From: Pseudoips prasinana
Lineage: Eukaryota > Arthropoda > Insecta > Lepidoptera > Nolidae
DNA: 64,000 bases
NCBI GenBank assembly: GCA_951640165.1
Contig: OX621242.1
Span: 19,893,501-19,957,500, forward strand
Direction of reading: 5' to 3'
A model generated the notes under the pieces. It searched no databases and was not told where the DNA came from. It worked only from the letters and a program-made list of their open reading frames with translations. Position 1 is the stretch's first letter; every line of letters begins with the position of its first letter. The translations under genes were made by a program, and so were the position numbers. Shown piece after piece: positions 43,250-54,514 of the stretch.

Positions 43250-43515
43250 TTTAACGGTTTTACATACATACATAGACTGTTTTCCAGAGGGGTAAGCAGA
43301 GACAATGGTTTTCCATTTGTCACGATCTTTGCACACCTCTTTTACCTCGTTTACTGTCATTATATAAATGTTCTCAAGAAAGGCCAGGTCAGAAGTAACC
43401 TAACCCAGGAGCATACGTGCTTGCCGGTTTAGGTTACTTCTGACCTGGCCTTTCTTGAGAACATTTCCGAATTGGTCAGAGAATGTTCTACGAGGTCTTC
43501 CCCTTTTCTTCTTTT
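43250..43515 (-). pseudogene. RTE-like LINE C-terminal coding fragment, disrupted by an inverted duplication
   Basis: The minus-strand frame shows RRTFSDQFGNVLKKGQVRSN near 43490-43390, then, after an insertion, MTVNEVKEVCKDRDKWKTIV and SAYPSGKQ. These segments occur in this order near the end of lepidopteran RTE-type reverse transcriptase proteins, as I remember them. The break between them is the inverted copy described at 43366-43466. No functional product. Confidence 0.6.
43366..43466. repeat. Perfect foldback, 38-bp arms, 25-nt loop
   Basis: 43366-43403 (AAATGTTCTCAAGAAAGGCC...) pairs without mismatch with 43429-43466. The upper arm is native LINE coding sequence on the minus strand; the lower arm is the mirrored copy, inserted where coding should continue. 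Confidence 0.95.
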
Positions 43516-43971
43516 AAGGTTTTACTGTGGTTAATCGATCATATAGGTTGGTATTATTAATACTTAAACTATTATTTATTTACTGAATATTTTAGGCCCC
43601 CAATTAATTTGGTACTAATAACTTAATATTGTTGGTATGGTTATATGAATGAGAAATAGTTACGTTATTGGTCTTTCGGAATATTTAATTTACACGTTTC
43701 GTCGATGGTCTTATGTAAGTACTTAATTAATAGACAACTAAAGTTTTAACCCAGTAAAGCTGACCGCACCTACAAAGGATATTTCCTCAATCCATTCATA
43801 AATAGGTTTTCGAAACTTAAGGCAATTTCTATTTGAAAACTCAAAGAATGATTTTGTGTGGTCCCCAAATTTTTATAAGACTCTCTGTTAACGCTCTATT
43901 CATTGAGGTATTTCAATATCCTTGCTATAGCAGTAAGCCATGATAGCAGTGAATGAAAATATTTTGATGTA

Positions 43972-44106
43972 CAGACGCCAGCACATCAAGCTACCTCAAT
44001 CTGTAAAATTTCCCCAATTGAAAGTGAACCTTATGATTTTGTGATAAAGTAGATAATCTTTAAAAGAAATTTGACAGATTGCGGTGGCTGGATGTGCTGG
44101 TGTCTG
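43972..44106. mobile_element. TA-flanked MITE, copy 2 (135 bp)
   Basis: Ends CAGACGCCAGCACATC and the complement of CAGACACCAGCACATC, flanked by TA on both sides. The interior shares AAAGTGAACCTTATG and TTTTGTGATAAAGT with the copy at 32181. Confidence 0.88.
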
Positions 44107-44782
44107 TACAAGTGTGCACTGTTGTTCTCACTTTCTGATGAAGACGGTTCTACAGGGTTCTTAAGGCATAACTGCAACTCCGGCAAATGCACGCAAGAAT
44201 TAAAGAAGTGAACTAATATTAATAACCCGCGGGCTTTTTATCTGCGTTTAAAGCTACCCTTAGATCAACGACGAAATCAATCTCGGTTTTGTGTTTGAAC
44301 ATATTTATAACGTAACATTTTTTCGGTGAACTGTATACTTACCTACTCATTTATAACTTACACGTAAGAAAGTTTCAAAGGTTTACTTAAGAAGCTGGGG
44401 TTTACTGAATGTGTTAGGTAGTTAAATATTAAATGGTTTTAAAAGGGGAGGGATGTAACACTATTGGGTAACTCTATTAATGATTCAGGTTTGGTTGTGT
44501 AGTGGCGGTTACGTCACAGTGAGGCTGAGTCAATTTTAACACATGTTCCCGCAAATTATCGGAAAGCGTGTCGAAGGGAGTGACAGTCGGAAATAAACAA
44601 GTAGAGGCAGCGATAGGTATTATACAATATATAGATATAATATGTATATGGATATGGAATATGGTATACCTATATTATACCTACTCCCGCACCACTTTAA
44701 TGCTTCTATAAATATTATATTTGGTGAAATCAAAAGGAAAACTGTGAGTGCAATGATCTAGAAGTAAAAATAGGATAAGGAA

Positions 44783-45041
44783 CGGGCCGCTTGGCGTGGT
44801 TGGTAAATGCTTGCCTTTCACGACGCAGCTGGGTTCGCTTCCACCCAAAACAGATATTTGTGTGCTCATGCATGTTTGTTTGTCCTGAGTCTGGGTATAA
44901 TTATCTATATAAGTATGTATTTACAAAAGAAAAATAGTAAACTCGTATGTAATATATCAGTTACCGGGTTTCCATAGTACAAGTTCTGCTTAGATGGTGA
45001 TCAGCTGGCTATGCGTGAATAATATCCCAAGATATTATTAC
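44783..45041 (+). repeat. SINE, family B, plus-strand copy
   Basis: Head GGGCCGCTTGGCGTGGTTGG, a decayed B box, then the body CTGAGTCTGGGTATAATT, TATATAAGTATGTATTTAC and CAGTTACCGGGTTTCCATAG. Confidence 0.85.
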
Positions 45042-45631
45042 TTACATATATATAAAACAGAAATATCTAATCTGTCGTAATCACGGCAAAGTGTTAACTC
45101 GTCCAATTTTCGAAGTTTTGTGGAAACATTAACGATACGTACCGTAATTACATAAGATTACAATCAGGGTTAATAAATAAAGAGCTACGAGGGATTTCCT
45201 CATACGCAGTTGTAATGGGAGCTAAGTGGACCGCCCGGGAGCCACAGCGAGTATCGCACCATTACTCCTATAAAAACAGATCATATTTATTGGATACACA
45301 CTTTGATATATTCAATACACTCTCTTCCTAGAGCTTGAGCCCTTAATAGAGCAATTGCTTTACTGGGATTTGATTAGTGGTTATTCTTGTGTCACAGTGG
45401 GTCAAGCCGTCCTCAGACATTGCTTAACGACTGTTGTCTTATAATTACAGCCGGGACTGACAAACTTAACGTTCTTTCCGAAGCACCGAGAGCCCAGGGA
45501 TGAAACCATTTTTACGGTACCAATCTTTAAACTCACTGCGTGCTAATTGCCCCGACCACATGCGGTCCGGTGATAAAAATTGGATATAAGCGTCAATAGA
45601 ATAAGTTATCTATATAATGGAGCAATTTGAC

Positions 45632-45830
45632 TGAACGTGTGGCGCAACGGCTAAGATAGTCGCCTCGCCGCTTCGTGTCGCGGGTTCGAATCCCGCGCCG
45701 GACAACTATTTGTGTGACCCATAAATAGTTGTTATGAGTCTGGATGTCATTTGTGTCCGTCTATTATATGTTTGTAAAGTACCCCGCGACACAGGGATTA
45801 TTTACTAATGCGGGCGTAGTTTTTAAAACA
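45632..45830 (+). repeat. SINE, family A, copy 2
   Basis: Head GAACGTGTGGCGCAACGGCT with an intact B box (GGGTTCGAATCCCGCG). Matches 33281-33475 closely along the body. Confidence 0.9.
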
Positions 45831-46182
45831 AAAAAAATAATAATAATATAGGTAACTGATATAAGACAAAATAAATCAAAAATGATTTAATTAATTCAGT
45901 TAAATGCGCTTAGTGAACGACAAACTTCAGGAAATTAATGGTAATTACAAAAGTTGCCTCACAAAACGTTCCTTCATTGAGTTTTGTCCGAAAAGTTTTC
46001 GTTTATTCAACATTTATTACGCATTTTGAAAATGAGATAAGGCTATAATTCTATTAGCTTAACACAATTTGTATGAAATGTAAAGTTATATTGTTATATT
46101 ATAAATTGTGTAAGCGACAGCACAACGAAAAGCAAAACTTGGGATTCAGTATATAGCTGGGAAACTAATAGGTTAACTTGAT

Positions 46183-46436
46183 GGGCCTGTTGTCGTGGTT
46201 GGTAAATGCTTGCTTTTCACGTCGCAGGTCGTGGGTTCGATTCCTACCCAGGACAGACAAATGTCTGCATGAACATGTCTGTTTGTCCTGAGTCTGTGTG
46301 TAATTGTCTATATAAGTATTTATAAAAAGAAAAGTAGTATTTGTAGTATATCAGTTATCTGGTTTCCATAGTACAAGCGTTGCTTAGTTTGGGATCAGAT
46401 TGGCCGTGTGTAAATAATGTCCTAGGATATTATATT
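46183..46436 (+). repeat. SINE, family B, plus-strand copy
   Basis: Head GGGCCTGTTGTCGTGGTTGG with B box GGGTTCGATTCCTACC and the shared body, ending near AATAATGTCCTAGGATA. Confidence 0.88.
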
Positions 46437-46671
46437 ATATTATAACTGGATGAGGATCAGTTTAGCCTCTCTTCAGTAAAGGCAAATAGGTGAAGAGCGT
46501 TACCAACAGAGCTCATAAGAATTTCCGTAACTAACAGACTCAGCTAGAAGTTACAATCAAGTGTTATGTCGTTTGTAAAAAGTAGTTAATTATTATTAAA
46601 CAAACATAAATACATTTTACGAACCGGCTAAAGGTTCATACTATAATAATAATATCTAATAATAATATCTA

Positions 46672-46909
46672 GGGAAAGTGTCACACAGATCTTCCTAGCC
46701 CCAAACTAAGCAAAGCTTGTACTATGGGTACCAGGCGACGATATACATACTTATATAGATAGATAAATACTTAAATACATAGAAAACATCCATGACTCAG
46801 AAACAAATATTCGTGCTCATCACACAAATATTTGCACTTACCGGGATTCGAACCCAGGACCACCAGCTTCGTAGGCAGGAGCACTACCAAGTAGGCTACG
46901 GTGACCGTC
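46672..46909 (-). repeat. SINE, family C, minus-strand copy
   Basis: The complement reads GACGGTCACCGTAGCCTA at 46909 downward, B box GGGTTCGAATCCCGG, body and tail GGGGCTAGGAAGATC. Matches 34354 and 62818. Confidence 0.88.
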
Positions 46910-47039
46910 GACTATAAAAATGATGAGTTCATTTTTCTTTTTTATTTTAACTTGTGAGTGCAGATTTTGAGACCAGTTCAAGCATAGGGACTCATATAAT
47001 TTATAACTGTTGGTTAGAAAGGAAACGGGAGTATAATTT

Positions 47040-47250
47040 ATAGTCGGCTGACCTAGTAGTAGACTACTAGAGAAATGGCCTGATTGCTTTGTTAGTGTAG
47101 CAGTGACATGTTCAGCTGCAAACAATGGAGTCCAAATCCTTGGTCGGGCCAAAGAGTTTTATTGGCCCCCGTGCCACAGAGAGCACGTAAAGTTATCGGT
47201 TCTTGTTGCGGTGTTTGCGCACGCATTTTGGTGGTTAGGCTCTATTGAAA
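47040..47250 (+). repeat. Degenerate repeat fragment related to the block at 6905
   Basis: It contains AATCCTTGGTCGGGCCAAAG and CCCCGTGCCACAGAGAGCAC with GTAAAGTTATCGG. The second resembles CCCCGTGCCTTGGAGAGTAC at 7003. Boundaries are vague. Confidence 0.45.
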
Positions 47251-47697
47251 CTCGACTTTCCGAAAATTCAACATGATATATTTTTGATATACCTACCTTA
47301 TATATACCTACTAAAGTTATGTAGGTACGAACCCTTTCACAAACAATACACTCAGCAGCAAACCTAAGCAATATCCGTACCAATACTAATAAATGCAACC
47401 AGATACTCGGCAGTTGGCATCCAATTTTAATCTGACCGACCCGCATGCTGCTCGTGATCGAATATCGTAATCGTTGCTTCCCTGTAACTATGGCGATGCT
47501 GTACTGGTTTTAAATTTTATATATCGTTTTGTGACGTGTGTTATGTAGGACTATTTTTACGAGTGTTTTAATATCAATTTAAAAAAGCCAACCTTTGCAG
47601 GAGTCGTTTATATATTGAAGACTAAAAAAGGAAAAAATATTGTATTTTTTTTAATAAAATTGAAGATTGAGAAAATGAATGTTTATATTAATTTTTC

Positions 47698-47951
47698 GGG
47701 CCTGTTGGCGTCGGTTGGTAGATACGCTGTCTTTCACGCCGGAGGTCGTGGGTTCAATTCCCACCCGGGACAAATATTTGTGTGCATGAACATGACTGTT
47801 TGTCCTGAGTCTGGGTGTAAATTATCTATATAAGTATGTATTTACAAAAGAAAAATAGTATATGTAGTATATCAGTTATCTGGCTTCCATAGTACAAGCT
47901 CTGCTTAGTTTGGGATCAGGTGACCGTGTGTGAATAATGTTCCAGGATAGT
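47698..47951 (+). repeat. SINE, family B, plus-strand copy
   Basis: Head GGGCCTGTTGGCGTCGGTTG with B box GGGTTCAATTCCCACCC. The body is full-length and ends near AATAATGTTCCAGGATA. Confidence 0.88.
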
Positions 47952-48007
47952 ATTTTTTTTTTATTTGACGATACATAGACATTGGATATATTTTTTTATC
48001 AGGGTAA

Positions 48008-48299
48008 ATATCTTGGGACAATTCACACACTGCCATCTGATCCCAAACTAGACAGAGCCTGTATTATGGCAATCAGACAACTAATAAAACTACTTATATA
48101 TTTCTAAATAAATATATATGAAGTGGCAACAACTACAGTATAAAACCTATTTTGTACAAATTCTAATAGATAATATACACCCAGACACAAAAAAGAAAAT
48201 CGTTTGCATCCCATAAATACGTGTCCTGAGTGGGGATTGAACCCACGAACTCTGGCATAGCAGTCAGGTTTACTAACCACTAGACCAACAGCCACAGGC
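48008..48299 (-). repeat. Family-B-related SINE variant
   Basis: On the minus strand, the head has B box GGGTTCAATCCCCACTC and the body keeps the CTGGGTGTATATTATC and AGTTTGGGATCAGATGGC order. It differs enough from the other B copies to be a separate subfamily. Confidence 0.75.
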
Positions 48300-48307
48300 C
48301 AAACTAT

Positions 48308-48377
48308 GTCAAATGTGAACTTACACATTTGACATTTGTTTAACAGTTTACTTTGTTATCACTTGATAACAAAGTAA
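48308..48377. repeat. Two adjacent small foldbacks
   Basis: GTCAAATGTG (48308-48317) pairs with 48324-48333 (6-nt loop). TTACTTTGTTATC (48348-48360) pairs with 48365-48377 (4-nt loop). Both are perfect. Confidence 0.75.
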
Positions 48378-48972
48378 TTTGTTACGTATATGTCTATGAA
48401 ATCTTATATTTTTTAATAAAGTTAGTGGAATGTTGGGTTGTAGCGGGGCCTGAGGATTCTAAGAACGCGACCCGCAAACAAATTCTGGAATCAATACTGG
48501 TGTGAATCTCTGATGAACTCGGCAGTAATGAATCGGTGCCTTATTGACACTTCATTGAAATATACCCCATATTAATAATTCCCTATCTTGTTAAGACTTA
48601 TATGTGTTTTAAAGAACGGTATCACATAAATTTGGTTTTATAATAGTAGCTGACTGACTACCTTTAAATTTGAAGAGGTATCAAGTTATAAGTACAGACA
48701 CACGACAAGGCAAAATATATGTTTATTTAATTAAGGCTTACCAACTAAATACATGTTTAACATTATTACACAACATTGTATTAAGGTGATCATACATGCA
48801 TCTAAATTAAAGGTAAGCACAATATTAACAAAATGATAATAATTAAACGCTAGGTACACGCATTAAACATAAAAGGGAAACTTACTTACATCAGTACATA
48901 TTAAGTATGTGTTGTTGTACACAACAGTGTGCTTTACATATTTTTGAAAATGGCTTTATACTTTTAACAGCT

Positions 48973-49118
48973 CTGGGGCTCTACCAGCTAAGTAGCCGAA
49001 CATCGATTTCTTAAATGGCGTTCAAAAAATTAAGGTTAAAAATGACTTAATCAATCGTTAAATCGGCAACACCATTCACGAAAATGATGTTCGGCGACTT
49101 AGTCGGTAGAGCCCCTGA
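48973..49118. mobile_element. MITE with ~31-bp inverted ends
   Basis: The left end TCTGGGGCTCTACCAGCTAA with GTAGCCGAACATC pairs with the complement of the right end, TCAGGGGCTCTACCGACTAA with GTCGCCGAACATC. The 80-bp interior is AT-rich. Target duplication is unclear; this is the only copy seen. Confidence 0.75.
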
Positions 49119-49399
49119 TTTCCTTTCCTTTCAGCTTTATGTACCTACCTACCTGGCTATGTAGGGTTTAAGTGACCAATTCAAATTGGTTGTAAAAATT
49201 CGTTATTACGTCATCTAAACTTTTATTTCTACGAGAAAAGATTTGATTTTCCGTATATTTTTTTGTAATAGATAAATTATAAAAGTACTAAACTGCATAT
49301 CAAAATTCATCATTGAGGAATATAGGCTGTATATTATTTTCGAACAAATTAGAGAAGCTACTAAAGTAATAAGGTATATAAATCATTGCGATACGCAAT

Positions 49400-49420
49400 A
49401 CGCAATAATCATTATTGCGT
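49400..49420. repeat. Small foldback, 10-bp arms, 1-nt loop
   Basis: ACGCAATAAT pairs with ATTATTGCGT around a single base. An extra direct copy of TACGCAAT lies just upstream. Confidence 0.65.
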
Positions 49421-49587
49421 AAAATAATAAAATAAACTGATTTAAAATATTAATTTATCTTTCTATCAACCTACTCGTAAGAAGTCGGGCGAGGGATAAG
49501 TATAAACGGTGTACGAACAAGAACAACAAAATAGGTTATATAATAGGTACAATCAGCTCAATTTTAACTTATTCAATTTTTGGTTCC

Positions 49588-49640
49588 TAGGCTAAAAATG
49601 TAAACAAGTGTATGCCACACTTGTTAACATTTTTAGCCTA
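49588..49640. repeat. Foldback, 23-bp arms with one mismatch, 7-nt loop
   Basis: TAGGCTAAAAATGTAAACAA(GTG) at 49588-49610 pairs with 49618-49640. Confidence 0.9.
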
Positions 49641-52180
49641 AAACTTTTGATATAGGCGATTGAGAACCATTCTGAAGTCTATGGTATTATCTAATTAAGT
49701 ATATGTGAAGTCATTTCGCCAATACAATTATCGGTTATGGTCGATACATTTCTATTATGTAACATGTAAAAACTGCGAAAGGTAACGTAGCAAAAACAAA
49801 CGTAATCAGTACCATACACATAATTACTCCAGATTAATAAATCATAACTTGCTCGACGGACGATGGCCAATTGATCCCTATTTGAACGATTCCATTTGAC
49901 ATCTACCGGACGCTGTCAATATTCAAGTTTGACAGTGACGTTCGCGATTTAATTAGATTATTATTTAACGCTGTAATGCATGTTACACTATCGTACTCGC
50001 CGAGAATACGACGGCAAATTGCTCGCCATGACCCTTAATTTTCATTCGTATCAATGAATCGGCGTTTTTTAAAACGCTTAGCGCACTATTTACGAAACGT
50101 TCAGAAACACAGCAGCTAAACATCCAATTTATGAAGAACAAAGTAAGTTATGTTCGTTCTGCTTCAAAACCATTTTAGTATTGAAAAATGTTTTCAGCAC
50201 CCGCCAGCGAAATAACAAATACGAATTTATTTTAACGGTAGTCGACAATATTGTGTCAACCAACGTGGTACGAGTAAGTAGTTTTATCTATAAAGGTCCT
50301 TTCTTTATTTAATAAAATTATTGGATATAAATGAAAAAACAAGCATCATAATTTGAAGTTTTGAACCAATAGAGATATTGAATTTTTACTCCATTGGTAG
50401 TTGCAGGAGGAAGTTTACAACTTTTGATGAGAGCGAATGAATTCAGGCCATTGTTGTTTTTACAAGATTCTTTTGTTATAAACTGGTTAAGTCGAAAATA
50501 ATAGTGAAATGTACAAAAACAGTATTTTAAATAATATGATAGATTCAGAATTTTCTTTTTAAGTTTTGTAACGTCTATTACTGAAGCAGTTGTTAATGTA
50601 GTATTTAGTGATACATTTTTTTAAAGACCTATTATTATTACCATATTCTTGCCCATTTATAAATATACCTACGGTCAGAATCAGTTTGAATCATATGTCG
50701 GTAAGTTTGAAATAATGTAGCGCTTACTCCGGCGATAGATCTTGAAAAACGCGAAATATAGAAGCAATAAATTTAAATGGAACCTTTGACGACATGTGAA
50801 TAGAAATTCGTAGTCCGTTTATAAATGAAGTAATAGAATGTCTTCTAGACATTCTATTACGTCTATTATAATACCTTTTAAGATCACTACTCTTTTAAGA
50901 ATAATACGGAAATTTACAAATGATTACAACGATAGTAATTGAACTTTAAAAATCACTTGACTGATAAATCGCATAAAATACCTACATAAGTACTAGTAAT
51001 AAACGATCCAATTGTTAATCGTGTTCTTTTGAAGATGGTGAAAATTGCTTGGTCTTATCGTACATTTAAAAGTGATTACATTTAATAATGATTTTGAAAA
51101 ACTGTATAAAATCTTCAAATATAGGATAATCATGTTCTACAAAAAAATATTCTACAAAAATCTATATAACACATAATACATATACATTTTGATTTTATGT
51201 ATGTTTCAGAATATTAATGCAAAGTAAATTTTAGGGAGATCCGCCTTTATGACCTAAACTTGATACAGTTTTTTTGTTAAACGATGCTTATACTAATGTT
51301 ATTGTACAGGAGATTAGTGCAATATTTAAATTATATTTCTTTCTTCTCTTTTCTCTTAAGGCACGTGTGGCGTACTCATAAATGGATATACAATTTAATT
51401 GGACTTGGTGTCCGTTACTTAGATTTTTGTAAAGTTAACTGCGATACAGGAAATTATAACCATAAAGTGGACCTATATAAAAAAATACATTCGACATTTA
51501 ACCAGCACTTGTAATTGTCAGAATCGCGATCTGGAAATTGAACCTTAGTAATACCTTGGTAGGTAACCTATGTGATTAAAATATTTGTGTGAAGTTAACA
51601 TAATTCCAAATATACCAATATATATATACCTATGGAAATTATACACGTCATTTTCAGTCGCCTCGTAACACTAATTACCTACATTCAATCGCGTAGTCGA
51701 CGCGCCAATGCAGTAAAATGTAAATATTGGCCTAAATGTTGTACAACATAGTAAGATTAATTAAACCACGGCAAACGACTATAGACCAGTTTCACTTGTT
51801 GTGCTCTCGTATTGGTTGGTGTAATTATGTGGTCATTACATGCGATACCGATTCAAGTTTTACGGTATGTAGACTCTGTTTAATTGGGAGGAATTAGAGA
51901 AACTCTACCTAAGTCCGTGCAATATATAATATGGGAATGAAAATGTACACATATTTATATTCCGTATAACTTGCGAACCGGTTTCATTATTCGAAAATAA
52001 CTTGACTTTGATAAATGCAAAATAATGTCTGGTTTGGAATGCTCCACTGAAAACATTATACTATATTTGAACATATTTATTTATTTTTACATTTTACCCT
52101 TCTTCTATCCTTCTCACGTTGTTTCTAGGCCGGAAAACACACGGCCCACATACATATACAATTGTAAATATTTCACAAAA
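49641..52180. other. Unannotated stretch with one small foldback
   Basis: A foldback stands at 50830-50860 (14-bp arms, 3-nt loop). A moderately conserved-looking, less AT-rich patch lies at about 49850-50100 (CGGACGCTGTCAATATTC, TACGACGGCAAATTGCTCG) and could be regulatory, with no direct support. No exon found. Confidence 0.4.
50830..50860. repeat. Perfect foldback, 14-bp arms, 3-nt loop
   Basis: GTAATAGAATGTCT at 50830-50843 pairs with AGACATTCTATTAC at 50847-50860. Confidence 0.85.
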
Positions 52181-52254
52181 TAACTAAAAAAACTCTGTCC
52201 ATAGGGAACATATATTTGTACATATGTTCCCAATGGACAGAGTTCTTTTAGTTA
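52181..52254. repeat. Foldback, 33-bp arms with two mismatches, 8-nt loop
   Basis: 52181-52213 (containing AACTCTGTCCAT and GGGAACATAT) pairs with 52222-52254. Confidence 0.92.
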
Positions 52255-54507
52255 TACATATATACTATATATGTATTTTATATTTTGTAGTAGCATCTTA
52301 ACATAAGGAGGCAGTAAAACATTGGTCATGTCAACTATCTTAAAATGTCAATTTATTAATTCAATTCCATTTTCATGATATATCATATATTTTAGTAGGT
52401 CAATGTAAAGTTATGGCGAATAATACAGCTACATATTTGTTTGATAAAGAGCGTCAAGCAAGGTCTGCTATCCATTGCGTGACTGTTTTCATTTGTACGC
52501 CATATTTGGCGTCCTACGATATTTTGGTTTAAGCTTTGGAGGCGTGGCACTGCTAACCTTCTTTATAAATACACAAATTAGTTTCGCCAACATAAATGTA
52601 TGCATTGGGGTGAGTATCATGTTGTAAGTGGGAGCACGAAGAAGGTATATATGTCGAAAAACATAAATAATTGTAAATCAATTCTGTACCTACATACATC
52701 TTTATGTATATTTTTTGGACTAGCTTTTGTATTAACAGTGAAACTAAATGAAATTATATTGACCGGTAAGGGTCAGACATGTCCTGAGGATCTGCTTTAA
52801 CTGTCTTATCGATACTTTAAAGCATCTGCAGCATCCACCAGCTACTTAACAAGGTAGAGGAGAGGAGCACTCGTCTTCCATCTTCATTTAAGTAAAAGAG
52901 TTTTAAAAATGTTAAACTAATTCAAGAAACCCAATCAAATGTTCTACCCGAAAAGCACTCTTGGGACATATATTGAAGAACAAGTGTTGTGTTTTTGTTC
53001 GAAATAATTAGGTAAGTACACATTAGACACCGAATTGGGATCTTTTACTCAGCTTCTTGTTACAATTATCTCGGTAGGTACCTAATCAGTATCTCGGTCA
53101 CCATACTTATAAAAACAAATCAGCACTGACAGAAATATGTGTTCTAAATATAGAATGACCAATTTACTCTTAATATACTATCATTAGCTTTTGAAAATAA
53201 TGCAAATGAAATTGTACCTTAAGTGCCATGTAATAGGAATTCTTACGGATGTTGACATTCTTACAGATGTTCAATCAACGCGCTTTTAAATAACACCAAT
53301 GATATCATCATTAATGACTCTTGAAATAGCGTACTAATTGATTATTACCGATCTTTATTAAAAAGTCAATATCAGGGCAATGGCAGTTTAGATTAGAAGG
53401 ACCGTTTAATTTAAACTGTTTACAGAATAGTTATCATACCAGGAAGTGGCCTTACTTGCATGAGTAGGATGGTACCTCCCTACACACGTGTTCGTAACAC
53501 GTAGTGGTCACCTTTTATATCAAAATATTTATTTCTTCACCGTAATTTATATAGTAAATTTTATGCAACTAAGACGGTCCAGATTTTAATACTTCCTTGT
53601 TGTTATTAAAACGCTATTCTACAAAACTGTGTAGCTTCTTTGAGCAACGGAATTAATGACAGAGTTGCAGGGTCTACATGTGTCTTTAAGCGATGCTAAT
53701 TTTCAATTTAGGCCCTAATAAAGCGTTCAATACCTCGTATGGCCAACAATTTTAAAACTTAAGGTAAGACCGACTTGTCTGACCCGAAACTGAAGATTTA
53801 CGATTTCTTTCAACTGTCTTCCAAATCAATTAACATACCAAATACATAACTATTGCGTGTTATTGAATAAGTGATAATCTTAGTTCGTTACCAAATATTT
53901 TTGCCTCGTCCAAGAGATAATTTTATACCAGTAAAACCCTGATTGTCTAGACTACTTCGTTAAAAAAATATTGGGTAGTAAAATAGTGTATAACCTAGAA
54001 GGTTGGTTCAAATAACCACGGCTAAAGGTCATTGACCGTATCCTTACGACTCTTCGGTGGCTTGTTCCACCTGTTTCGTATCGATCCAAAAGAACGACGC
54101 CTAGGTATAAAGTAGGACCGCAGCAGAGCAAATATAGGGCTCTTTGAAGTTCGAATATTGCGCCACGGTGCTTTGAATTGCTTCGTTACGTAACACTTCG
54201 AGTATTACGCGTAGTTACATAGACATGTATTAAAGCAAATTAATTAGCTGTATTTTATTAGAATATATTATTTACCTTCGTCTGCCATGTTCTGTGTGAC
54301 ATTATTTATGTCAATCTAGAGTAAGATCTAACTTATCTCCTAATTTCAGGGTTATCGGTTTTACCCGCGATCAAGCAATTTATTTTAGAATATGTATTAA
54401 TGCAATTTTGTAATTTTTTGGTGATTAACTAACAACTTTTACATATTAGAATATTAGTAGGTTTGTATTTTTTTTTAAATAAATACTATATCTACTACTC
54501 GTATTTA
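52255..54507. other. Unannotated AT-rich stretch
   Basis: No supported gene, RNA or repeat border. The open frame at 52600-52800 has no recognisable feature. Confidence 0.4.
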
Positions 54508-54514
54508 TCTAATA

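Noticed and set aside
43004..43360. 118-codon minus-strand frame as a host gene
   Set aside because: Its start (MTVNEVKEVCKDRDKWK) is the tail of an RTE-like LINE protein, cut by an inverted duplication; the rest is random extension.
32181..44106. CRISPR-like spaced repeats
   Set aside because: The repeated sequences are two MITEs 11.7 kb apart and dispersed SINEs; there is no regular spacing.
45632..45705. Possible tRNA gene
   Set aside because: tRNA-like head of a SINE with a second copy at 33281 sharing the full body.
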